From Actinocatenispora sp036503555 (GTDB lineage: Bacteria; Actinomycetota; Actinomycetes; Mycobacteriales; Micromonosporaceae), in contig DASXWQ010000067.1 in the NCBI GenBank assembly GCA_036503555.1, positions 246,148-310,147 of the forward strand: a stretch of DNA of 64,000 bases, written 5' to 3'. Below the pieces are notes generated by a model. The model did no database searches. It worked only from the letters and a program-made list of their open reading frames with translations, and was not told the DNA's origin. Shown here piece after piece: positions 57,538-64,000 of this stretch (the first letter of the stretch is position 1; every line of letters begins with the position of its first letter). The translations under genes and the position numbers were made by a program.

Positions 57538-59424
57538 ATGGGAGTGATGACGGAGCGGCGCGGGTACGCGGGGCGGACGGTGCGCGGGCGGGCGATGCAC
57601 ACGCCGCTGCGCGACTTCCTGCGGACCGAGACCGGGAGCGCGACGGTGCTGCTCGCGGCGACGGTCGCGGCGCTCGTCTGGGCGAACGTCGCCGCCGGGT
57701 CGTACGAGGAGTTCTGGCGGCTGCACCTGTCGGTGCGGATCGGCTCCGTCGGGGTGTCACTGACGCTCCGGGAGTGCGTGAACAGCGGGCTGATGGCGTT
57801 CTTCTTCTTCGTGGCCGGGCTGGAGGCGCGGCGCGAGTTCGACATGGGCGAGCTGCGCGACCGGCGGGTGGTGCTCCTGCCGCTGGTCGTCGGGTTGGCC
57901 GGGATGCTCGTCCCGGTCGGGATCTTCCTCGCCACGAACGCCGGCGAGTCCTCGGTGCACGGCTGGGGCGCCGCGATGTCCACCGACACCGCGTTCGCGC
58001 TGGGCATGCTGGCGCTGCTGGGTCGCCGCTTCCCGGCCCGGCTGCACACGTTCATCCTGACCGTGTCGATCGTCGACGACCTGGTCGCGCTCGGCGTCAT
58101 CGCCGTCGCGTACGCGGGGGACATCGCGGTGCCGGCGCTGATCGCCGCGATCGGGATCTTCCTCGTCGGCCTGGCGCTGCGCGCAGCCGGCGTACGACGC
58201 GGCATCGTGTACTTCCTGATCGGCCTCGCGATCTGGGTGGCGCTGCTCGAATCGGGCGTCGACCCGGTGGTCGTGGGGCTGGCGCTCGGGCTGCTGACGT
58301 ACGCGTACCCGGCGGCGCGCAGCGACCTGGAACGGGCGAGCACGCTGTTCCGCTCGTTCCGCGAGCAGCCGACCGCCGAACTCGAACGCTCCGTACGCCT
58401 CGGCCTCGCCGCCGCGATCTCCCCGAACGAACGCCTCCAGCGGCTCTACCACCCGTGGACCAGCTACCTGATCGTGCCGCTGTTCGCGCTGGCCAACGCC
58501 GGGGTGACGGTCAGCGTCGACCTGCTCGGCCGGGCGCTCACCTCACCGGTCACGCTCGGCATCGTCATCGGGTACGTCGTCGGCAAGCCGGTCGGCATCC
58601 TCGGCGCCACCTGGCTCACCACCCGGCTGACCCGCGGCCGGCTCCGGCCACCGGTCGGCTGGGGCGCGGTCGCCGGCGGCGGCACGATCGCCGGGGTCGG
58701 CTTCACCGTCGCGTTGCTGATCGCCACGCTCGCGTTCCGGGGCGACACGCTCGCCGAGGCGAAGGTCGGCGTACTCGCCGCCGTCGTGTGCTCGTTCGGC
58801 CTGACGTGGGCGCTCGCCGGCGTCTTCCGCGCCCTCCCGGCGCGCCGCCGCAACCGGGTCCTGCTCGGCACCGCCGCCGGCGTGACCGACCTCGCCGTAC
58901 CCGTCGACCCGGCGCGCGACCACATCCGCGGCCCGGCCGACGCGCCGGTCACCGTCGTCGAGTACGGCGACTTCGAGTGCCCGTACTGCGGGCTGGCCGA
59001 GCCGGTCGTGCGGGACCTGCTCGCCGACTTCGGCGACGTCCGGTACGTCTGGCGGCACCTGCCGCTCACCGACGTACACCCGAACGCCCGGCTCGCCGCC
59101 GAGGCGGCCGAGGCGGCCGGCGAGCAGGACCGCTTCTGGGAGTACCACGATGTGCTGCTCACCCACCAGGACGCGCTGCGGCCGGCCGACCTGCTCCGGT
59201 ACGCGGAGCACCTCGGCCTCGACACCGACCGGCTGCACCGGACCCTGCGCGGCCACGAAACAGCAGGTCAGGTCGCCGAGGACGTCGAGTCGGCCGACCT
59301 GTCCGGTGTCTCCGGTACGCCGACGTTCTTCGTCAACGGCCGCCGCCACCACGGCTCGTACGACATCGGCGCGCTCTCCGCCGCCGTCCGTACCGCCCGC
59401 GCCCGGGCCGACCTCACCCGCTGA
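57538..59424 (+). CDS. nhaA: NhaA Na+/H+ antiporter fused to a thioredoxin/DsbA domain
   Basis: 628 residues. Residues about 20-430 carry the NhaA fold (FFFFVAGLEARREFDMGELR, TDTAFALGMLALLG, TVSIVDDLVALGVIAVAYAG with paired Asp). Residues about 445-628 form a DsbA-like domain with a CPYC redox site in EYGDFECPYCGLAEP and the cis-Pro in SGTPTFFVNGRR. Such fusions occur in actinomycetes. The transporter exports Na+, and the fused domain may act on thiols. ATG 57538 chosen; 57547 is also possible. Confidence 0.95.
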   Translation: MGVMTERRGYAGRTVRGRAMHTPLRDFLRTETGSATVLLAATVAALVWANVAAGSYEEFWRLHLSVRIGSVGVSLTLRECVNSGLMAFFFFVAGLEARREFDMGELRDRRVVLLPLVVGLAGMLVPVGIFLATNAGESSVHGWGAAMSTDTAFALGMLALLGRRFPARLHTFILTVSIVDDLVALGVIAVAYAGDIAVPALIAAIGIFLVGLALRAAGVRRGIVYFLIGLAIWVALLESGVDPVVVGLALGLLTYAYPAARSDLERASTLFRSFREQPTAELERSVRLGLAAAISPNERLQRLYHPWTSYLIVPLFALANAGVTVSVDLLGRALTSPVTLGIVIGYVVGKPVGILGATWLTTRLTRGRLRPPVGWGAVAGGGTIAGVGFTVALLIATLAFRGDTLAEAKVGVLAAVVCSFGLTWALAGVFRALPARRRNRVLLGTAAGVTDLAVPVDPARDHIRGPADAPVTVVEYGDFECPYCGLAEPVVRDLLADFGDVRYVWRHLPLTDVHPNARLAAEAAEAAGEQDRFWEYHDVLLTHQDALRPADLLRYAEHLGLDTDRLHRTLRGHETAGQVAEDVESADLSGVSGTPTFFVNGRRHHGSYDIGALSAAVRTARARADLTR

Positions 59425-59701
59425 CCGCGTCGCCGGGGCGCAGGTCGTAGAGGTAGGAGCGGTCGGCCTTGAAGCTGCGCCACACCGTCGCCGGCGGCTC
59501 CGGCTCGTCCGCCGACCCGGCCAGCGGATGCGCCGTGACCAGGCCGTCCTCGATCTCGCAGTGCCATCCGTCGGCCGGCGACCAGAGGCACCACACGTGT
59601 CCGTCCGCCCTGCGGTACGCCGGGCGCCCGTGCCGCTCGCCGTCCCGTTCGAAGTGGTACGTGAGCCCGTCGAGGTGCCGGACGAAGGTGAAGGCCGTCA
59701 T
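59414..59701 (-). CDS. Small hypothetical protein
   Basis: 95 residues, Trp-rich and soluble (HVWCLWSPADGWHCEIEDGL), family not recognised. It overlaps the NhaA 3' end by 11 nt and is divergent from the RpiR gene. Its upstream region holds the GGAAACT palindrome, so it may be co-controlled with rpiR. Confidence 0.55.
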   Translation of the reverse strand: MTAFTFVRHLDGLTYHFERDGERHGRPAYRRADGHVWCLWSPADGWHCEIEDGLVTAHPLAGSADEPEPPATVWRSFKADRSYLYDLRPGDAVSG

Positions 59702-59744
59702 GCCTCCGGCACGGTAGGCGACGCGCGGGCGCCTCCGCCCGGCT

Positions 59745-59759
59745 GGAAACTGAGTTTCC
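59745..59759. promoter_or_regulatory. Perfect palindrome in RpiR promoter
   Basis: GGAAACTGAGTTTCC, 7-bp arms with a single central base, 23 nt before the RpiR ATG. A further half site GGAAAC lies next to the ATG, and TATGTT (59770-59775) is a possible extended -10. Likely bound by the RpiR protein. Confidence 0.7.
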
Positions 59760-59781
59760 CGATCTCTGGTATGTTGGAAAC

Positions 59782-60648
59782 ATGGATTCTCGGTTCCCGT
59801 TCGACCTGGCCGGGCTGCGCGCGGCGCTCCAGGCGCGGCTGCCGGCACTGCGGCCCAGCGACGCCGCCGTCGTCCAGCTCGCGCTGGCCGAGCCGATGTT
59901 CGTGCTGTCCGCCCGCACCGCCGAGGTCGCCGAGCGCGCCGGCGTCTCCCCCGCGACCGTCGTACGGGCGTCGCGGGCGGTCGGTTTCGACGGTTTCAGC
60001 GAGTTCAAGATGGCGATCGCGCGGGCCTCCGGCGGGGCCGGCGTGTTCATGCCGCCGCCGCGGCTGTCCGAGGCGGCCGACCTGGCGCAGATCACCGAGA
60101 CCGTCCTGACCAGCCACGCCGCGAGCGTCGGCGCGATCCGCGGCACGCTCGACGCCGACGCCCTGCGCCGCGCCGTCGACCTCCTCGACCGCGCCGGCCG
60201 CGTCCTCGTCGCCGGCTCGGGTACCTCCGCGGCCGTCGCGGTCGACGCCGCGTTCCGCTTCACGTCGATCGGGCTGATGGTGCAGGCACCGACCGACCAC
60301 GTGTCGGCGCTGGTCGTCGCCCGGCTGCTGACCGCGGCCGACGCTCTCGTCGTCGTCAGCCACACCGGCGTCACGCCGCAGACGCTCCGCATCGCCGACG
60401 CGGCCCGGTCCGCCGGCGCCACCGTCGTCGCGGTCACCAGCTTCACCGACTCGCCGCTGGCGCGTACCGCGGACGTGGCGCTCGTCGCCGGCGGCGAGGA
60501 CCTCGGCCTCCAGATGGCCGCGTCGAGCAGCCGGCTCGCGCACCTGACCGTCGTCGACATGCTGCACGCCGGCGTCGCCCTCGCCGACATGGCCCGTACC
60601 CGACGCGCCGAGGACCTCGGCATCGACCTGCCGGCCGGCGACGAATGA
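59782..60648 (+). CDS. RpiR/MurR-family regulator with SIS domain
   Basis: 288 residues. N-terminal RpiR helix-turn-helix (SARTAEVAERAGVSPATVVR, then FDGFSEFKMAI) and a C-terminal SIS sugar-phosphate domain (AGSGTSAAVAVDAAFRF ... VVSHTGVTPQTLRIADAARS). RpiR proteins sense a phosphosugar. It precedes an EamA transporter in an ATGA-overlap operon, suggesting control of that transporter. Confidence 0.9.
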   Translation: MDSRFPFDLAGLRAALQARLPALRPSDAAVVQLALAEPMFVLSARTAEVAERAGVSPATVVRASRAVGFDGFSEFKMAIARASGGAGVFMPPPRLSEAADLAQITETVLTSHAASVGAIRGTLDADALRRAVDLLDRAGRVLVAGSGTSAAVAVDAAFRFTSIGLMVQAPTDHVSALVVARLLTAADALVVVSHTGVTPQTLRIADAARSAGATVVAVTSFTDSPLARTADVALVAGGEDLGLQMAASSSRLAHLTVVDMLHAGVALADMARTRRAEDLGIDLPAGDE

Positions 60649-61505
60649 TGCTCGGGCTCGTCCTCGCCGCCGCCGTCCTGCACGCGGTCTGGAACCTCGC
60701 GGCCAAACGCTGCCAGGGCGACCCGTACGTCTTCGTCTGGCCGTACATGCTCGGCTCCGCCGTGCTGTGCCTGCCGATCGGCCTCGTGCTGCTCGCCTCG
60801 GCGCCCGGCGCCTGGAGCTGGCACCTGCTGGTCGGTCCGCTGCTGTCGGCGGTGCTGCACATCGTCTACTCGCTCGTCCTGCAGGCCGGGTACGAGCGCG
60901 CCGACCTCGGCGTCGTCTACCCGGTCGCGCGCGGCGTCGGGCCGCTGATCACGATGGTCGTCGCCGTCGCCGTCCTGGGCGAACGCCCCGGCGTCCCCGC
61001 GCTCGCCGGCGGCCTGCTCGTGCTCGCCGGCATCACCGTCGTCACGACCGTACGGCGGCCACGCGGCGGGCTGCCCGTCAGCAGCGGCGTCGCGTACGGG
61101 GCGGCCACCGGCGTGATGATCGCCGCCTACACGCTGTGGGACGACCACGCGGTCACCGACTGGCGCCTCACGCCGATGGTCTACTTCGCCTTCGCGGTCA
61201 CCATGCAGGCCGTCCTGCTCACCCCGCTCGCGCTGCGCCGGCGCCGGCGCCGCGTCGTACGGCCGATGGTCACCGCGCACTGGCGGGAGATCGGCACGAT
61301 CGCCGTGCTGTCGCCCGCGGCGTACGTGCTCGTGCTTGTCGCGATGCAGACGGTGCCAGTGACGATCGTCGCGCCCGCCCGTGAGTCGTCGATCATCGTC
61401 GGCTCGCTACTCGCCTGGCTGCTGTTCCACGAACCCCGGCCGGTACGCCGGCTGGCCGGCGCCGTCGTCGTCCTCGGCGGCATCACCCTCATCGCCGTCC
61501 ACTGA
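60645..61505 (+). CDS. EamA/DMT-superfamily transporter
   Basis: 286 residues, ten hydrophobic segments in two EamA halves (AAAVLHAVWNLAAKRCQGDP first half; ATGVMIAAYTLWDDHAVTDW second). The substrate is unknown; the RpiR partner hints at a sugar-phosphate-linked or metabolite role. The start overlaps the RpiR stop. Confidence 0.85.
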   Translation: MMLGLVLAAAVLHAVWNLAAKRCQGDPYVFVWPYMLGSAVLCLPIGLVLLASAPGAWSWHLLVGPLLSAVLHIVYSLVLQAGYERADLGVVYPVARGVGPLITMVVAVAVLGERPGVPALAGGLLVLAGITVVTTVRRPRGGLPVSSGVAYGAATGVMIAAYTLWDDHAVTDWRLTPMVYFAFAVTMQAVLLTPLALRRRRRRVVRPMVTAHWREIGTIAVLSPAAYVLVLVAMQTVPVTIVAPARESSIIVGSLLAWLLFHEPRPVRRLAGAVVVLGGITLIAVH

Positions 61506-61509
61506 CCGG

Positions 61510-61535
61510 CCGGGCACCGGCGGTTCGGTGCCCGG
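61510..61535. terminator. Hairpin between convergent genes
   Basis: CCGGGCACCG and CGGTGCCCGG, perfect 10-bp arms, 6-nt loop, directly after the EamA stop. Confidence 0.8.
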
Positions 61536-61544
61536 CGATCGGGG

Positions 61545-62468
61545 TCACTCGGCGGCGCGGCGGGCCTCGTTCGTCTCGCGGGCGACCGCCCAGGCGTCCG
61601 CGACGGTACCGAGGTGGGCGAGCTTGTCCGGGTTGAGCACCACGCGGATCGCCTGGACCTGCCCGTCGACCACGTCGAGTGCCAGGATGTTGATGATCGC
61701 GCCGTCCCGGTCGCGCAGGATCGCGCCCGGCTGGCCGTTCACCTCCCGCGTCTCCACCAGGCCGCCGATCTCGGTGAAGCCCGGGATGAGCAGGCCCAGC
61801 AGCCGGGCCACGTTGTCGGCGCCGGCGACACCCGCGCCCCACATCGGGGCCTTGCCGCCGCTGTCACCGACCATCGTGACGTCCGCCGCGAGCATGTCCC
61901 GCAGCCCGTCGACGTCACCGCCGCGCAGCGCGTCGAAGAACCGCGCGGCAAGCTCCGCGCGCTCCTTCCGGTCCGCCGCGAAGCGGGTCCGCCCGGTGTC
62001 CATGTGCCGCCGCGCCCGTACGGCGAGCTGGCGGCACGCCGACTCCGACCGCCCCACCGCCGCCGCCACCTCGTCGAAGCCGAACCCGAACACCTCGCGC
62101 AGCACGAACACCGCCCGCTCCAACGGGCTCAACCGCTCCAACAGCAGCAGGGCCGCCATCGACACCGAGTCGGCCAGCTCCGCCGACCGCTCCGGATCCT
62201 CGTACGGGTCGGTCAGCAGCGGCTCCGGAAACCACTGCCCCACGTACTGCTCGCGGCGGACCCGGGCCGAACGCAGCACGTCGATCGACACCCGCGTCAC
62301 CGTCGCCGACAGGTACGCCTTGACCGACGCCGGCTCCGTCGACGACAACTCGTAGCGCAGCCACGTCTCCTGCACGGCGTCCTCCGCCTCGCTCACGCTG
62401 CCCAGGACCCGGTACGCGATCGAGAACAGCAGCGGCCGCAGCTCCTGGAACTCGTCGGCCTTCGTCAT
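61545..62468 (-). CDS. sigJ: ECF41-type sigma factor with SnoaL-like C-terminal domain (SigJ-like)
   Basis: 307 residues. Sigma regions 2 and 4 occupy about residues 8-160. The ~150-residue C-terminal SnoaL-like extension carries the three ECF41 marks in variant form: WFPEP at 79-83 in the linker (usual WLPEP), DSGGK at 202-206 (usual DGGGR) and NPDKL at 279-283 (exact). The extension regulates activity in place of an anti-sigma factor. Its neighbour is a carboxymuconolactone-decarboxylase-family gene, a standard ECF41 target, with a matching promoter. Confidence 0.9.
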   Translation of the reverse strand: MTKADEFQELRPLLFSIAYRVLGSVSEAEDAVQETWLRYELSSTEPASVKAYLSATVTRVSIDVLRSARVRREQYVGQWFPEPLLTDPYEDPERSAELADSVSMAALLLLERLSPLERAVFVLREVFGFGFDEVAAAVGRSESACRQLAVRARRHMDTGRTRFAADRKERAELAARFFDALRGGDVDGLRDMLAADVTMVGDSGGKAPMWGAGVAGADNVARLLGLLIPGFTEIGGLVETREVNGQPGAILRDRDGAIINILALDVVDGQVQAIRVVLNPDKLAHLGTVADAWAVARETNEARRAAE

Positions 62469-62545
62469 ACCCGCTCCTCTTCCACCCCCGCACCGGCCGC
62501 GTCACCGGCGTGCCCGCACCGACGGTAACGCGGCCGGTCGGCGGG

Positions 62546-63019
62546 TCAGGCGAACTGACCCACCTCGTACGCGCCGGCCGGCTGCCGGACCATCACGTTC
62601 AGGCGGTTCATGGTGTTCATCAGGGCGATCAGGGACACCAGGACGGCGAGCTGGTCGTCGTCGTAGTGCTTCGCGGCATTCGCCCAGACCTCGTCCGGCA
62701 CGCCGCCGGCCGCGTCCGCGATCCGCGTACCCTGCTCCGCCAGCTCCAGCGCGGCCCGCTCCGCCTCCGTGTACACCGTGGCCTCCCGCCACGCCGCCAC
62801 CATGTTGATGCGTTGCGCGGGCTCGCCCGCCGCCGCGAGATGCTTCGTGTGGATGTCCACGCACATCCCGCAGCCGTTGATCTGACTCGTCCGCAGCGAC
62901 ACCAACTCCTGCGTCACCTCGGACACGCTCGCGCCACCGAACACCTTGCCCGCCGACGCCAGGTACTTCATGGCCTTGCCCGCCACCGGGCTGTCGAAGA
63001 GGTTCAACCGAGCACTCAT
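62546..63019 (-). CDS. Carboxymuconolactone-decarboxylase/AhpD-like protein (ECF41 target)
   Basis: 157 residues. AhpD-type core: ELVSLRTSQINGCGMCVDIHTKHL with the CGMC redox pair and following His, then a helical bundle. AhpD-like members act in alkylhydroperoxide defence; others decarboxylate. It is the usual partner of ECF41 sigma factors, whose function is still unclear. ATG 63019, GGAGGAG site. Confidence 0.9.
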   Translation of the reverse strand: MSARLNLFDSPVAGKAMKYLASAGKVFGGASVSEVTQELVSLRTSQINGCGMCVDIHTKHLAAAGEPAQRINMVAAWREATVYTEAERAALELAEQGTRIADAAGGVPDEVWANAAKHYDDDQLAVLVSLIALMNTMNRLNVMVRQPAGAYEVGQFA

Positions 63020-63059
63020 GGGGTGGCTCCTCCGCTGTCATCGTTGGGTACACCCCCTA

Positions 63060-63086
63060 GACGGCACAGCCCGGCGCCCAGTGACA
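63060..63086 (-). promoter_or_regulatory. ECF41-type promoter of the carboxymuconolactone-decarboxylase-family gene
   Basis: On the minus strand TGTCACT (63086-63080), exactly 16 bp, then CGTC (63063-63060). This matches the known ECF41 consensus TGTCACA-N16-CGTC with one change, and lies about 41 nt before the gene's ATG. Confidence 0.85.
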
Positions 63087-63234
63087 TCGCCCAACGTGAC
63101 GCCGGTCTCCTACCGCCGCGCCCGACGACTGCCGGTCCCCGTCAACCGCGAGCGCGGTCCCGCACCGGTGCCGACACGGGATCCGGTGGCCGTGGGACGT
63201 TGCGCGCCGCGCCGACACACGCCACGATCGGGGC

Positions 63235-64000
63235 ATGTCGCATCAGGTACGCGCCGTCGTCGCCACGGCCAGGAAAGCGCCCGTCGTCGTCGAGACGATC
63301 ACGGTGCCCGATCCCGGTCCCGGCGAGGTTCTCGTACGAGTCGAGGCGTGCGGGGTCTGCCACACCGACCTGCACTACCGGGACGGCGGCATCGGCGACG
63401 AGTTCCCGTACCTGCTCGGGCACGAGGCGGCCGGCCGGGTCGAGGAGGTCGGGGCGGGCGTCACGGAGGTGGCTCCGGGCGACTTCGTCATCCTCAACTG
63501 GCGGGCCGTGTGCGGGACCTGCCGGGCCTGCCGGCGCGGCCGGCCGTGGCTGTGCTTCAGCACGCACAACGCCAGCCAGCAGATGACCCGCGCGGACGGC
63601 ACACCGCTGTCCGCGGCGCTGGGCATCGGCGCGTTCGCGGAGAAGACGCTGGTGCACTCCGGGCAGTGCACGAAGGTCGATCCCGCGGCCCCGCCGACGG
63701 CCGCCGGGCTGCTCGGCTGCGGGGTGATGGCCGGCATCGGCGCCGCGATCAACACCGGCGGCGTCGGCCGCGGCGACACCGTGGCCGTGTTCGGCTGCGG
63801 CGGGGTCGGCAACGCCGCCGTCCACGCCGCGTCCCTGGTCGGGGCGCGCAAGGTCATCGCCGTCGACATCGACGCCCGCAAGCTGGAGCTGGCCCGCCAG
63901 TTCGGGGCCACCGACACCGTCGACTCCAGCCAGGTCAACCCGGTCGACGCCATCCGCGAGCTGACCGGCGGGTTCGGCGCCGACGTGACCGTGGAGGCGG
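63235..64000 (+). CDS. S-(hydroxymethyl)mycothiol dehydrogenase-like zinc alcohol dehydrogenase (partial)
   Basis: At least 255 residues, cut by the window end. Zinc-dependent MDR features: ACGVCHTDLHYRDGG, GHEAAGRVEEVG and the structural-zinc cysteines of CGTCRACRRGRPWLC, with NADH motif GCGGVGNAA. Strings such as SVNWRAVCGTCRAC-type and TKVDP mark the mycothiol-dependent formaldehyde dehydrogenase group (MscR), which oxidises the formaldehyde-mycothiol adduct. This fits an actinomycete. ATG 63235. Confidence 0.85.
   Translation, partial: MSHQVRAVVATARKAPVVVETITVPDPGPGEVLVRVEACGVCHTDLHYRDGGIGDEFPYLLGHEAAGRVEEVGAGVTEVAPGDFVILNWRAVCGTCRACRRGRPWLCFSTHNASQQMTRADGTPLSAALGIGAFAEKTLVHSGQCTKVDPAAPPTAAGLLGCGVMAGIGAAINTGGVGRGDTVAVFGCGGVGNAAVHAASLVGARKVIAVDIDARKLELARQFGATDTVDSSQVNPVDAIRELTGGFGADVTVEA

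Noticed and set aside
52820..57547. A 1575-codon open frame on the plus strand
   Set aside because: It is antisense to the surface-protein gene, Arg/Gly/Val-biased with no domain; the reverse strand has signal peptide, repeats and LPTTG.
1..64000. tRNA, rRNA or CRISPR loci, and insertion-sequence transposases
   Set aside because: None recognised by motif or by translated sequence anywhere in the window.

Overview
The window is very GC-rich DNA with dense, short-spaced genes, GTG starts, ECF sigma factors, a SARP-type regulator, a mycothiol-dependent dehydrogenase and type VII-style polymorphic toxin genes. This points to an actinomycete, most likely a Micromonosporaceae-type soil actinobacterium. 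That placement is inferred from gene content and style. No rRNA or tRNA gene was seen.

Layout. 1-0.9 kb: a decayed amidase. 0.9-15.3 kb: mixed housekeeping and accessory genes, namely an ECF sigma factor with a membrane partner, an arginase-family enzyme, a LysR-divided catabolic pair, a LuxR regulator, an XRE-cupin/GNAT divergent pair, an NmrA-like reductase, a DUF4097 protein and a TetR/membrane-protein pair. Gene remnants lie at 6.3-6.6 and 15.3-15.7 kb. 15.8-20.5 kb: an MFS exporter, then a probable secreted nuclease toxin with two candidate immunity genes (SUFU and SMI1/KNR4) and two YbaB-like genes. 20.6-21.4 kb: a secreted trypsin-like protease.

21.5-34.5 kb is the most unusual part. 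It is a compact cluster with a SARP regulator, two dissimilar ATP-grasp ligases, an Ate1/Bpt-like aminoacyl-tRNA transferase, a tryptophan-2,3-dioxygenase-like haem protein, a divergent carbamoyltransferase, a PAPS sulfotransferase, an arylsulfotransferase-like protein, a flavoprotein, a TauD-type oxygenase and a methyltransferase. There is no PKS or NRPS. Two divergent promoters inside it carry heptamer direct repeats spaced exactly 11 bp (CGATAGC type), as expected for SARP binding, so the cluster looks like one regulon. I infer a natural-product pathway that joins amino acids by ATP-grasp and possibly tRNA-dependent chemistry and then decorates the product.

35.0-52.0 kb is a leftward sugar-utilization locus: LacI, ribokinase, RbsD, an ADP-ribosylglycohydrolase-domain protein, an ABC importer (binding protein and two permeases), two sulfatases, three secreted GH28/GH49-like beta-helix paralogs and an SGNH esterase. 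Most genes overlap by 1-4 nt, and two near-identical LacI-type palindromes precede lacI. The natural reading is uptake and breakdown of a sulfated or esterified glycan.

52.1-64 kb: a small TOPRIM protein, a 1526-residue sortase-anchored surface protein, an NhaA-thioredoxin fusion, an RpiR regulator with an EamA transporter, an ECF41 sigma factor with its carboxymuconolactone-decarboxylase-family target (whose promoter matches the ECF41 consensus), and the start of an S-(hydroxymethyl)mycothiol dehydrogenase gene cut by the window edge.

Short intergenic linkers that resemble each other, two of which encode a coupled micro-ORF, occur in both the biosynthetic and glycan loci.
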